A DNA stretch of 64,000 nt from Phyto melanocephala (taxonomy: Eukaryota; Arthropoda; Insecta; Diptera; Rhinophoridae): contig OW799235.1 in the NCBI GenBank assembly GCA_941918925.1, positions 102,813,947 to 102,877,946 on the forward strand, read 5' to 3'. Both the position numbers and the translations under genes were made by a program. The stretch's first letter is position 1. Each line of letters begins with the position of its first letter. A model generated the notes under the pieces. The model was not told the DNA's origin, ran no database searches, and saw only the letters and a list, made by a program, of their open reading frames with translations. Below are positions 36,946-48,800 of the stretch, piece after piece.

Positions 36946-39420
36946 TTTTATATAAAAAACAAAAAATTTCTCTATGAACTGCGATTACCTAATGAACAGA
37001 AATGCCTTGTGTATTTTATAACCTAAAAAAAATGAAAACAATATGAACGAAAAAGTTGTTAAATGTTTAAACACCACGATATCTTTTGGCTCACTTTGTA
37101 TATATAAAAAAATTATTTTATGGAAATTTAATGCTACTCTGTGTGGACAATAACATGAGACAAATGTCTATAATTTGGCTCGATATAAACAGAGGCTCTT
37201 TTAAGTGTGTTTTTCAAATTACACAGCGCAATGTTTCTGGCTACAAGCTTCGTATCTTTTACTCGACTATTTTGCTTCAGATGTCAATTAGACTCTGGCT
37301 TGTTAAAATAAACATTGTCCCTTAAATATACACTTAAAATATAAACACATAAAAATTTCATAAACTAGTTGGCTAAGGTTAATTAAATTTATTGAAATCA
37401 AACTTTCGAAAAAAATTTCAGGCAGCAGGACAATTTATTGCACAAAAGTGTCCGCAGTCGCTCCATCTTTAAAAAAAAACAAATTAAGGTACTGTTATGC
37501 TGCAGGGAGCAAAAATTTGTCAACAATTCTTCTAAAAGAAACCATTTCAACCTTCACATTGCTTTCAGTGCGAATATTTCGATCAGTTGATCTAACCGAC
37601 ACCCATTCTTAATAATGAAGGCATTACATGATGGTATTGAAATAAAAAACTTACAATAATTTCACTGCATCATACAAATAGTTCGTTGACAAGAAAAAAT
37701 GGATAATATAAACGTGCCTCTCTGTACTGTATGAACCCATAATAAATTTCCAAGAATTCAATTCTAACCTTCAAAACGAAACAATTGTATTTCAAATTAT
37801 TTTTTCAAAATAAAGAAGTTATAAGTGTTTAAAAAATTTGTTTGATTTTTATGTGTAATAGCTATGGCGTTATGACGAGTCACTTACATCAAATATAGTG
37901 TTGCCCATAAGTTTGGTTCCACCAGCTGTCTTATATGGTTATAGCACGTCTAATTGAACCACGTTAAGCCACCCAGTATGATGAAAATACAAGAAGTGAT
38001 AACTGATCTTATATTGTTTTTTCTATATAACACTAACGTATATATTTATACCCTTCACCTATGTTTTTAGTATAGAAGTGCAAACGTTATTATTGAGCTT
38101 TAGAGGAAAATACCCAAATTTAAAAGTTCTTTTTACAAATCGTTAAAAGTAATTAGCTAAAGAGACAATCAATTTGCTATAGATATTTTTAAAAATTTTG
38201 TTTAGGTTTTTTTTTGTTTTTTTCTTTTTGTTTCCCTTTCTATCCCCATATAGGCTTATTATCTTTTCTTTTATTTTCATATTTGATCCATATATACAAC
38301 TAAAAATCAAAAGCAATTTGAAGCATTAAGCAGATATAGTTTGTGTTTACAAAACTAATGAAAATACGTCTAATATATATTATTACTAGTGTATTTTCTC
38401 TAGTGTATTTTACTTTTAATTAGAGATTTTTTGGGATAAAAACCTTGCATTTAGGGGTACCATTAAAAAAACAATTCTAAACCCTAAGCATTACTTTTAA
38501 TACCTTTCTTCCACTAACATAAATTCATTCATGGGTTTATTAGCTTTTTTCATTCATTCTCAAAGTGGAATGCCAAAGAAGTGTTTATTTTTTCATTCTA
38601 TGTTTAACTGTTAAATATACTTGAGGGCTTTTACCACACACTAGTCACTATGTTAAGTTTGTAGTTAAAATCGACCGAATTGTTTGAACTTTTGTTTTTG
38701 TGTGCGAAACATTTTTTTTTTACATGACGCTTTAAGTGAGCAAAGTGAATGCGGTTGTGTTCTAGTATTTTATGAGGAGCAGTAAGTGAAGTAGTCAAAC
38801 CGTAATTGCTAGCGGAAGGCGGTGCAAAAGATATTGGTGGTTTGATTGAAAAAAAAAAAATAGTAAAAGAAATTTGTTTACAAATATAAATAAAGTTGGC
38901 CAAACTAGTAAAATTATATGAAGAATTTATTTTAAGAGCAAATGAAGTAAAATTCTTAGTTAATTTAAATAAATAACTTTTTAGTACATGCAAGCATATG
39001 CAGCTAAAAGTATTGAATTGTAAATAATTTGTGTGTTGATGAATTTTTGTAAAGCATTCATTTCTTTTTAGTGATATAATTTTCCAAATTTAAATGCCTT
39101 TATAACCAAGATTGTTTTAGAAATATTAAAACTTATTTTTTATAACAAAATGTGCAACGTTATAAACGTTTAAGGAATAAAAAGTTTTCCTATTATTGGT
39201 AAGAATAAAGTTGTGTAACTAAAAAGAAAAATTGTGGTTAAACAAATCTTAAACTTAGTTGAGTTTAACTTCAGTAAACTGACTTATGACAAATTAGTAT
39301 TTATTTTTCTAACAGCCAATGTCGTTTAAAATCCCACTAAATAGAAGCAAAAATGCAAAAAAAAAATCCAATCAATTTAGCTTAAAATAGCTAAAACAAC
39401 ATTAATTTTCAAAAACTGCA
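36946..39420. other. Intronic DNA, nothing certain
   Basis: A 120-codon minus-strand frame at 38631-38993 has a less AT-biased middle (PPISFAPPSASNYGLTTSL) but no known motif, homologous neighbour or splice context. A plus-strand run near 37425-37600 vaguely recalls a Tc1-type DNA-binding region but was not accepted. Confidence 0.4.
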
Positions 39421-39429
39421 TTAATAACA

Positions 39430-40275
39430 ACAATAAACAAAAACCGATAATTTCACTCGGAATACAGAACAGGCATGTTTCGATTTCTTCTTAACGTCTG
39501 CTGCCTCCACTTCTTGAGGATTGTCCACTTCATCCGAATCCTCCTCTTCGTTTCCATTTCCAGAGACCAAAGGAAGAGGAGCAATCGAATCTTTTTTTGA
39601 ATCGTCAAAACATAAGCCTCGGATCTCTTTATACAAGTACCATTGACGCTTCATCGATAACCCTGGTGACGGAATTATAATTGGTTTGTCATCGAAACTG
39701 GTATTGTTACTCAGATGTTATGCAGATTGCAAATGATCAGAATACACCTTCAATGCTGCTTCTTTTTCAACTTTTCAGTAACGTTTACTGTATTAACAGC
39801 ATCTTTTGCAAGATTTCAACACAATTCCCACATATCGTATGCCGGCTTCATAGTGACGATGTGGGGACAATATTTCTTCCACAGCGTTTGGAAAGTGCGA
39901 AGTTTTACGATTTTACCACCCGGTTCGACGCTGTTGGTGTATCTAGTGTAAACAGCAGTCCTACTTTCAGTAGTTGGAATTTTCAATAAACGATAATCAC
40001 GATGATTTGGTTGACGTCCAGGTAAAGTGATAGCAACAGTTTCAGCAAAACGGCAGATAAATGAAACAATTTTTTTTTCCAAAGTAGTTAAAGCATCTGT
40101 ACGATTAATTTTATTCGTCATGCCATGTTCGCGTGGATAAACACCATTTTTGTCGTAATTTTCGATTAAATTTTTGTAGCGTTTAATTCCCATTGTATAC
40201 AGGAAGAAGTACATATCACGGCATATCGGCAAACTTCGAAAATAATATATCTGATTGTACCATTTCTTCATAGCT
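39430..40275 (-). pseudogene. Relic of a transposon-type protein of unassigned class
   Basis: The minus-strand frame 40271-39816 (151 codons) contains FICRFAETVAITLPGRQPNH, then RLLKIPTTESRTAVYTRY, then LRTFQTLWKKYCPHIVTMKP and DMWELC. This pattern (LPGR-P, TFxxLWxxxxPxIVxMKPxxDxCxxC) recurs in a repetitive protein family of many invertebrates that I cannot place in a superfamily. After a stop and frameshifts, the downstream frame 39654-39421 (MKRQWYLYKEIRGLCFDDSK and then acidic residues, ending KKSKHACSVFRV) looks like its continuation. The intervening bases still read KVYSDHLQSA in a third frame. Non-functional. Confidence 0.6.
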
Positions 40276-40319
40276 CTTTTAACAAAATCTCTCTTTTAAC
40301 AAAATCCTGAACAAAATCT

Positions 40320-40536
40320 GTTTTTACTCTTAGGTCTCTTTCTATTTTTCGCGTCACATATATGTATGTGTTTTGGAACTTTATAGTAGGCCACTCTGCT
40401 GAACCGATTTTTTAATTTTTGCAGGGATCTTACTGATAACCTGGAGAGAGTTATAGGCATTATAAAATTTTTATCACCACGCCCACATCCAAAAATTAAA
40501 CAGATTATAACTTTCACAAAGTAACTTTATTGTTAA
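40320..40536. repeat. Helitron/DINE-like internal sequence
   Basis: CTGAACCGATTTTTTAATTT, then GCAGGGATCTTACTGATAAC and TATCACCACGCCCACATCC resemble internal modules of fly non-autonomous Helitrons. The minus-strand open frame here is repeat sequence, not a gene. Confidence 0.4.
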
Positions 40537-40575
40537 CTAGCTAACGCGGTGCGCTTCGCTACATTCGCCAAGAAA
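40537..40575 (-). mobile_element. Helitron 3' terminus
   Basis: On the minus strand the sequence reads GTAGCGAAGCGCACCGCG, then TTAG and CTAG|T. This is a GC-rich, hairpin-capable end followed by the canonical CTRR-T terminus. The element would extend rightward from here; its 5' TC end was not located. Confidence 0.55.
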
Positions 40576-42849
40576 TTTTTTATTGTTTTCTTTTTATTTA
40601 TATTTATTTTTATATTTATATTTATGTATGTATTTATATTTATATAAATATTAATAACTAAGTTTTAGTGGAAATCTTTATGCTTATTTTTTCTTTTAAC
40701 CAAAAAAAAAGAAGCAAATTCTGTGTGAACTGCATTATTATACATTTTTAAAAACCTAAAGAATTTTCTGTGACTATGTTTTGGTAAAAATCTGTGAGCT
40801 TACTTTTTCATAGCACTGTATTTTGAAATTCTCTCACCAATATGGCTGCAAAACATTTTTAGACGTCTATACTATATTATATATATTTTTTTTATTAACG
40901 TCCTAATCTATACCACAAAATATAACTTTTTAGAATTTGTGTGTGTATTTCTTTATGTCTGGCATCCTGAACTAGATTTTTATGAAATTTGATACGGAAA
41001 TTCGTTGATTTTTGGTTAACATATACATACATAGGGTATCTTTTAGTGCGTTTTAGTATTTTATTTATGCAGAAAGTTTAAAATAAAATGTTTTTAAAAA
41101 GACACTAAAAGGAGGAATATAAAAGATATTACACTATAGACAATAAGCTAATTAATTATTTGCACTAACAACAAGAATTTATCTTAAAATGAATACAATA
41201 CAAAAATTTTATTGGGATCAACAATGCGGCCCGGGTTCAACAAGTTCTTAATAAATTTGGAGTCATACATTTAATGTAAATGACCATAAACAAACATAAT
41301 GTGTTATCATATCCATGAATATGATAACAGTATTTGCAAAGCGTTTGTGATCATATTCAATCATCAACATATAGACAGCAAAAATATGCTAAACATAAGC
41401 TTAACATATGCAAAATTAAAATACTTTCAGTTTAGAGAAATTTCGCAATACCTTATTTTGTGGTTAGGCAAATTGAAAGAAAGACCCTGACCCCATTTGT
41501 TTCTTTACTAACAAATTATGTTGGTATAGAAATAATATAATAAACATTTTTGATTTAAAAAAAAAACAAAACAAATATAAAGAAACAATATAAATTTGAC
41601 TTTTGTGGTGTAGGGTATTGAAATTAATGTATTATTATTTATTTATCAGTTTAAGCAGAAATCATGCATATTTTTGCAAACTTAATGTATTGCGTTTTCC
41701 TGTGTTTAAACGTGTAATTTGTGTAAAATATGCTAAACCAACAAAAAAAAACCTATAAATACACGTTCGCCGGCTAAATTGATAAAAATCTACATAAAGT
41801 ACGTATGTGCCTACGTTGTACATACTAGCATATAAAATTGTATAAAATTTTTTTTTTTTTATATAAAAATATTATGCAATAATCTATAGGTTTTAATGAA
41901 TTTTTTTGCCGTTTACTTCTTTTTCTACATCTTCTGGATGGAATGAATGAATGTACGCAGAGTAGAAACAAAATGTACATACACTTGTTGTATTCATTGA
42001 TTCAATTGCCTTTTTGGTTAAACAATAATTACCGCCAAAACCATGTGCAGCTTTTGATCTAAAATCAATTTTCCTTGAGGCATTATTTTCTTACTGGTTT
42101 TTGTGGCCAACACAATTTGCTAATAATGTTTCCCACTTTCCAGAAAATAATCACATTTTTTGTTTCTCTGCTTGCACTTACGCATGCATATCTTATTGTT
42201 GTTGTTTCCTTTAAAACTCCTCTTGGCATTATGACATATTAACCACGATTTCAATCAACCATTTATTTTATATTTACAAGTTATATAATAATCACATGAT
42301 TTCAATAGGTCCAGTTATCTTTTCTTTTTTTTTATTATTTCTTATTTTATTAATGTAGATTGAAATTTTATGGATTATATAAAAAAAGAAATTTAGGCTT
42401 GTGGAAAACTATATTCTTATATGTTTAGTGAAAACTTGCCTAATTGATACAGTAGTTTGTTGATGTTTGTATAGCAGAAGTTAATAAATGACAATAATGA
42501 CCAAAGTGAAAGTTAAAATTTTAAGCAGTGTAGATTGCATTCTATTGAAATGCGTAAATTGTGGAAAAAGTGCTCGAAAATTGGATTCATCGAATCCGCT
42601 TCTGCAAAAGAAGTCCTGGAGGCCGTTTAAATGACGTTTTATATAGAACTTAATTGTATCGATTGTACTTCACATTAAATAAAAAACTTTTCAATTTCCT
42701 TAAGAATAAGTGTGTTAAGAAAATCATATCACTCTTATTGAAAAACCTTTTATTATGTACTGCTTATTGTTTCAGCACTATAAAGAGAAGACAAATTTAT
42801 TTTACTAATAATTTTTTCTTTATATTTCTCCCTTACGGGCTTATGTTTT
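40576..42849. other. Intronic DNA, nothing certain
   Basis: AT-rich. It starts with likely Helitron interior (up to about 41050). Frames at 41299-41490 and 42654-42953 have no motif; the latter runs into the B3 element. Confidence 0.4.
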
Positions 42850-43487
42850 TATACCCGCCACCAAAAAAATGGTGGGGGTATATTCATTTTGTCATTCCGT
42901 TTGTAACACATCGAAATATCCATTTTAGACCCCATAAAGTATATATATTCTGAATCAGGGTTTGATTTGATGACGATCTAGCTATGTCCGTCCGTCTGTC
43001 CGTCTGTCCGTCTGTCCGTCTGTCCGTCTGTTGAAAGCACGATAGAGGTCGCACCGAAAAAGCTAGGAGGCTCAAATTTTGCCAGAATCTTTCTTATAGA
43101 CAAGGTTTGTTTGGTATTGAAAATGGGCTATATCGGAATATTAGGAAGTGAGTTATAGCTCGGAATGCAAGAGTAGGTCGAAAAAACCGTGTCCTACGAA
43201 CATCGAATAAAAAGGTATTGTGTCCAAACGGATTAACGTAGAGTCATGGAACTTCGAATATATATTTCTCGAGTCAAAACAATATTTCTCACCAAAAATT
43301 ACCTAAATCTAGTCATTAGAAAAGGAGTTATCGATCAAAATGTACGAAAATTTATACCGCACAGTGTATTTTTCGGTATATTTAAAAACAAAAACGTCAT
43401 AAAAGCAACAAAATTGGATGTACGACTCTGAAATTTTGCACACTTTGCTTTTTGGTGAGAGGCTTTTTTTTAACGGAAAATCAATGT

Positions 43488-44400
43488 GCCACGCCCACTT
43501 TTACGCCCACCTCCTATATAACGTTTTACCTAAAATTCATATAATTTCTATATTAATAAAGATTTTGGAATAATACAGGGCTATATTGAAACATCTAAAA
43601 TGTACTCATTCGCAGAAATAACTTTGACACGCCTACTATAACGCCCACTTTTCACGTTATATACCGTTAATGAAATTTAAAAGCTCATAAAACCGCCGAA
43701 ATTAGAGGTATGATGATCAAATTTGCTACGTATATCCCCCTAGGCAATGTCATTATTGTGCCGAAAAATTAAGATGCCACGCCCACTTTTACGCCCACCT
43801 CCCATATAACGTTTTACCTAAAATTCATATAATTTCTCTATTAAAAAAGATTTTGGAATAATAAAAGGCTATATTGAAACATCTAAAATGTACACATTCG
43901 AAAAAATAACTTTGACACGCCTACTATAACGCCCACTTTTCACGTTATCTACCGTTAATGAAATATCAAAGCTCATAAAACCGCCAAAATTTGATGTATG
44001 ATGATCAAATTTGCTACGTATATCCCCCTAGGCAGTGTCATTATTGTACAAAAAAATTAAGGTGCCACGCCCACTTTTACGCCCACCTCCCATATAACGC
44101 TTTACCTAAAATTCATATAATTTCTCTATTAATAAAGATTTTGGAATAATAAAAGGCTATATTGAAACATCTAAAATGTACTCATGCGTAAAAATAACTT
44201 TGACATGCCTACTATAACGCCCACTTTTCACGTTATCTACCGTTAATGAAATGTTAAAGCTCATAAAACCGACAAAATAAGAGGTATGATGAGGAAATTT
44301 ACTACATATATCCTTCTAGTCAATGTAGTTGTTGTGCCAAAAAGTTTAGGTGACACGCCCACTATAACGCCTACCTCCCATATAACGGGTTTTCTTAAAT
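43488..44400 (+). repeat. 288-bp tandem repeats inside B3
   Basis: GCCACGCCCACTTTTACGCC occurs at 43488, 43776 and 44064, with a diverged GACACGCCCAC at 44352; each step is 288 bp. A second landmark, ACGCCCACTTTTCACGTTAT, falls at 43641, 43929 and 44217, again 288 bp apart. Units contain TATAACG(T/C)TTTACCTAAAAT and CCCCCTAGGCA(A/G)TGTCATTA. Confidence 0.93.
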
Positions 44401-44566
44401 TCATGTAATTTCTCTATTGACAAAGTTTTTGGGAAAATAAAGGACTATATTGAAATATCTTAGTTGTATTTATTAGCAGAAACTTTATTGACACGCCTAT
44501 TTTAACGCCCACTTTCATTGAAAAACTACATTTACAAAAGCATTTTAGTAGCATATCGAAGTTATA

Positions 44567-45183
44567 AAGGGTGGTTAAATTTTAAGGACCGATGTTGCAT
44601 TTATATCAAACACAAATTATTTAAGAAATTACTATCATTTCTTTTTATAATGATAATATTTGTATGGTTCAGTTATGTATTTGACAAAATATCGGCCAAA
44701 TGGCCCCTCCATTTTTGGTGCCACTCCTCTATCTGATGGTCCAAATTTTCAATGACAATGTTGATGCTCAATTGTTGGGCACGATGATGAGTCGAGGTTG
44801 ACTGCTCTTTTGCCACACTATCGCAAAAAACAGCAATGGTTCCCATTCAACGAACTAAGAAGGCATTCACAGATTTTCTAACATTTTATACAGACCTGTT
44901 TTGCAGAAATTTAAATATTTTTTAAAATTTTCCCGATTGTGGATGAATTTGAATGATTACGTTGATCAAAAGAATTACGAAGTGCACAAAATGCATTTTG
45001 ATTTGAACGCCCATTTTCATAAAAAACCTAAATAACTTTAAAGCGTTGCTCATTTGCGTATCTTTCCACGGATCAAGTTGAGTAAGTTTGAGATTGAGAA
45101 ATGTAAAATGAAATGCAGAAAACTAATTTAAAGACTAGCTGTAGTTCACCTTCAACATGGGCCCTTAAAATTTAACCACCCTC
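44567..45183 (-). mobile_element. Tc1/mariner-derived MITE inside B3
   Basis: The left terminus, AAGGGTGGTTAAATTTTAAG, and its inverted partner at the right are flanked by TA (44565-44566 and 45184-45185). A broken helix-turn-helix remnant is on the minus strand at about 44890-45070. The site is equivalent to that in B1 and B2. Confidence 0.78.
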
Positions 45184-45328
45184 TACAAAGAAAGTGATAC
45201 ATATTTTATTATAAAAAGATTATTCCATAATGAGTAACAAAATAATAAATATTGTGCTTTAAATGTACACAAAATTGGTGGTGGGTATAAAAGATTCGGC
45301 ACAGCCGAATATAGTGCTCTTACTTGTT

Positions 45329-45832
45329 TTTTTTGCGGCAGTGCATCAGGGGACGGCATGAATGACCTGTTCCTGGTCGGATTGAAATAAGCGCATATTT
45401 ATTTCAAAGAAGAGAACTTCGAATTTGAACATCATGCCTTTTAGAAGCGCTCTTGGAAGCAGATAAGTACTAAGTAAGCGATACAAGAATAGCTTTTTGG
45501 TAATGAAGCTTTTTGCTCGGCACTTTTCGCACTCTTTAAATATTAACGACAAGTTTTTAGGAAGTTTTTGCATACCGACTTATTATTAATCAATTATTCT
45601 GATCGATTTACAAAAAAAGTTTTAAATAAAAAGTTCAAATAACAAATTTAAAATTATAACGAAATAACTTTTAAAAAGCAATTCATCTTACACAATCTAA
45701 GGTAACCTACGAAGAATGACGAATTCTGTAAATGTAAATTAATTAATCTATAAATATTGTTGTAAGAAAGTGTTTACGTAAATTCATGTCTGATTTGACA
45801 GATAATTAGTTTTATCTTTCCGCTGAACGAAT
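45329..45832. other. Intronic DNA, nothing recognised
   Basis: Short spacer between B3 and the next mariner relic. The minus-strand 75-codon frame at 45346-45573 has no motif. Confidence 0.45.
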
Positions 45833-46235
45833 ATGGCTGTGTATACGCTTGAACAATGCTGGGAAATATTGCGACATTACTTTGGCCGATTTTGCCAAAA
45901 AAATCATCTTTTCAGATCAAGCTCATTTTGATATTGGCGGGTATGTAAACAAGCAAAACTGTCACATTTTTGGCACAGAAAACCTGCACGCATACATTGA
46001 AAAGTCGATACACCCAAAACGAGTCACTGTTTGCTGCGGATTTTGATCCAGAGGCATAATTGGGTTATTTTTCTTCGAAAATGAGCAAGAAGTGGCCGTA
46101 GTAAATGGCGATCGTTTTTGGAAAATGTTGAACGAATTTTTGTTCACAAAAATTGAAGAGGAGGATATTGGCAACATTTGGTTTCAACAGGACGGCGTAA
46201 CGTACCACACAGCCGAAGCTACACCTTTTTTATAG
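45833..46235 (+). pseudogene. Internally deleted mariner-like transposase
   Basis: ATG at 45833 opens MAVYTLEQCWEILRHYF, a standard N-terminus of this IS630/mariner-like family. The text then jumps directly, with a frame change near 45890, to ADFAKKIIFSDQAHFDIGGY and VNKQNCHIFGTENLHAYIEK. These carry the first catalytic Asp; the usual E of SDEAHF is Q. After a premature stop the next frame reads RGIIGLFFFENEQEVAVVNG, EEEDIGNIWFQQDG and TYHTAEAT, with the second Asp intact, and then ends. Roughly 120 residues between the N-terminus and the DDE core, and the C-terminal third, are missing. Confidence 0.85.
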
Positions 46236-46329
46236 CATTTAAAAAAAAACAGTTATTTGGTGGAACCTTTATGTGTAATAAAATATTTAATATGCATGTC
46301 CTTTGTTGTGTTACAGAAGCTTATATCAA

Positions 46330-47570
46330 TTTTATTGCTACCGGCGGTCCTGATTTTTTAGTTAGGAAAACATTCTTGGGTAAAAAACTCAAATAATTAG
46401 GAGTAATACTTGATCTTAGGCTATCTTAAAGAAAACACTTTGTGAGAAGAGTGGAGAAAGTTCTAATAATTTGAACTCTTCATAGAATAGCGATATGCCC
46501 GAAATCAGTCATAAGCCCCAAGATGACACAGTGGCTATATATGTACGATCCTAAAATATGACTCAAGAGTGTGGTAGACATGTTAGAAGAAGAAGATTAA
46601 TATAAAACCTCTTCGAAGGACACAAAGATAGTGCTTCATTTGTATTTGGTGCCATGAGAAACATATCAGTAATGGCTATTGAGAATACACTGTCAATTCG
46701 GCCGATTGAGATACAGGTGAATTCTGTGGCTTGGAGCTAAAAGGGTCAATGTCAAAATATTTACTTTTGAGAAAAATACAATGGAACTTTAACTTTTATA
46801 GGTGCTTTTATAGTGACATTGGCCAGCACTTTATTTATGAAGCTGTTCTGGGTTAAGTATGTCTTTAGCTGTTTTACCATAACGAAATAGAGCAAGAAAA
46901 CAAATCGAATGCAATGATTAACTGAAAAGAGCAAAAAAGTGACATTGGCCCTTTTAGGTCCAAGCCACAGAAATATAAGTCTGCCTTGGCCGCTACCAGA
47001 ATAATTATAATGGGTAAATTGTGGTCAGATATCATAAAACCAGATACCAAATGGTGATAAAACCCCAACGAGATATAAAAGCATTAACTGCATCACCATA
47101 ATACCAGAGGATATGATGCGGTAATTGAGGTAAAAAATGCCCAAAGCGTCGACCTACATAAAAACAGATCGAAGACTGGTGACACACCTGGAATAGATTT
47201 CAATGACATAAACCAAAACAGAGGTAAATACTTTCGTCTAGCAGATCACAATACTGTTTTCCAGGGTGAGATTATAGCATTACGGAAGATATTAAATGGA
47301 AAGCAGATTGATAACGAAGCTCCGATTCATTTCTTAACGAATAGTCAATCAGTACCAAATACTCTAATGAACAAACAAGTTAAATCTCGGAATATTCTGC
47401 AAAAATGAGATTTACTCACATGAGAGTTGATAACGGCTCTGAAGAATATGAATACCAACCATCGCAGTATAATTAGAAACGTAGAAGTCGACAAATTTTC
47501 CAAAATAGGATCGTTTTATAAATCCATTATCTTAGAAAATGGCAAACCTTGTTAGAGATTCAAAAAGAAC
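46330..47570 (+). pseudogene. Jockey/R1-like LINE relic (RT tail and RNase H)
   Basis: From about 46365 the reading LVRKTFLGKKLK-LGVILDLRLS matches the end of a LINE RT domain (the YLGVILD motif), continuing in pieces to about 46730. From 47200 a clean stretch reads NQNRGKYFRLADHNTVFQGE and IIALRKILNGKQ, then APIHFLTNSQSVPNTLMNKQ. This is an RNase H domain in which SDSQ has become TNSQ; an upstream TDGS motif reads TDRR near 47164. Stops and frameshifts are frequent. A 34-bp inverted repeat lies inside (46721-46754 and 46940-46974). Confidence 0.7.
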
Positions 47571-47662
47571 CTTAAGTTTTTATGATTAAGAAAGAAGCAC
47601 GTCAAAAAGTTTTACTAATTGTATTATAATATCGATCGGGTTCTTGTTTTCTTCTTTATATA

Positions 47663-47966
47663 AAGAGTGGTAAAATTTTAAAGGTCGATGTTGATTTTGA
47701 ATAAAACACAAATTACTTAGGAAATAATTGTATAGTTCAATTATGTATGGAACAAAATGGTCCAAAATTTTAAGGACAATGTTGAGGTTCAATTGTTGGC
47801 CAAGATAATGAGTCAAGGTTGACTGCTCCTTTGCCACATTATCGCGAAAAACAGCAATGTTTTCCGATCAGCGAACTAAGAAGGCATTCACAGATGTTTT
47901 CACATTTCATACAGACCTGTTTTGCTAAATTTTAAATATTTTTCACAATTCTCCCGATTGTGGAGT
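47663..47966 (-). mobile_element. Fragment of the mariner-derived MITE, outside B
   Basis: Starts AAGAGTGGTAAAATTTTAAA after TA and is collinear with the MITE of B1-B3 (GGTTGACTGCTCCTTTGCCA, CATACAGACCTGTTTTGC). It breaks off at CTCCCGATTGTGGAG. The B-element sequence around it is absent. Confidence 0.75.
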
Positions 47967-48529
47967 GTGGTCTAAATTGGTTATTTCTTTCTCTCAGTTT
48001 ATTCATAAGTGTTACGTTAAGGTTTAGAAAAAAAGACAAGTCGATAGATTTTCAACAGATGGTGATGTAGTCGAATTATAAAAATGTTTGTATTTATAAA
48101 TAAATAACAACGACGCATGTTTAAATCTTAGGTAGCTTTAGCCTAATAAAAAGAAAACCTTAACGATATATTTAATATTTAAGGTGTTACCGGCAAAGTG
48201 ATCTGGTTTCAGCAGCTAGTTTACTTTTAAGAAAATTTTAGAAATTTATTCTATAACACCAAAAACGCCACATATTTATTTTAGTCAGATTAAAAGCTTT
48301 AATGTGATCACCTCCAATAACAAACGCTCTTTTAAAGTCATGGGATTTTGTTAGTTTATGTTTTAGAGACGGATATTTTCAAATTGGCGGCACACTTTCC
48401 CATGACAGCTGATTTGACATTTACTGGTTATTTTAAGGTTAGTTTGCTTTGTCAATTCATCTTGAATAAATCCAGAAAAATAATATTAAACTTATTTTGA
48501 TATTCGACAAACTTATCAGGAATCGGATG

Positions 48530-48800
48530 AATCACACTTCATCATCTGCACAATTAGAGCTATTATAATCCTCAAGCCATTGTCGAAACACCATTTCGTT
48601 CAGATAAGCTCACTTTGTTAATTACAGTCAACGGTGAGCAGTATTAGAAATGCTTATTTACCTTTGTGTGGCTCAATTCAAAGGCATTAGTATTGTATAC
48701 ATGTGGGTAGAGCAATATGGTACCACAGGTTACGATATCTTCGCGCTGGCTGCAGCGGCTCTGTTCCCAAAATTCAATTTAACCTTCTGTTAATAATGCC
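48530..48800 (+). pseudogene. Decayed mariner-like transposase segment
   Basis: LLITVNGEQY precedes a stop. In the next frame GISIVYMWVEQYGTTGYDIF aligns with the family's DDIWFQQDGATCHTAE, with the Asp changed to Tyr. It is followed by ALAAAALFPKFN where LFPGRVIS is usual. Short and badly eroded, so the assignment rests on motif order only. Confidence 0.5.

Larger units (their letters stand above)
42850..45328 (+). mobile_element. B-family HINE, copy B3 (with 288-bp tandem array)
   Basis: Starts TATACCCGCCACC, then CATTCCGTTTGTAACACATC, TTTAGACCCCATAAAGTATA, and a clean (GTCY)n tract at 42986-43031. Ends with hairpin ATTCGGCACAGCCGAAT and CTTACTTGTT. It carries a tandem array (43488-44400) and the captured mariner-type MITE (44567-45183). 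It is the longest B copy (2479 bp). The 61-codon frame at 43246-43431 has a counterpart in B2 and is repeat sequence. Confidence 0.85.

Noticed and set aside
37425..37610. Vague resemblance to a Tc1-type DNA-binding domain (RQQDNLLHKSVRSRSIFKKK)
   Set aside because: No terminal repeats, no catalytic motifs and no convincing motif order.
38631..38993. 120-codon minus-strand frame, longest one in intron 1 outside recognised relics
   Set aside because: Mostly Phe/Lys/Asn/Ile as expected from AT-rich DNA, no known motif, no splice sites. Only a short middle part looks less biased. Left as unproven.
41225..41255. CCCGGGTTCAACAAG as a tRNA B box
   Set aside because: No A box or cloverleaf can be built around it.
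42884..43075. Minus-strand frame with TDRRTDGQTDRRTD
   Set aside because: Translation of the (GTCY)n tract in B3, not a protein.
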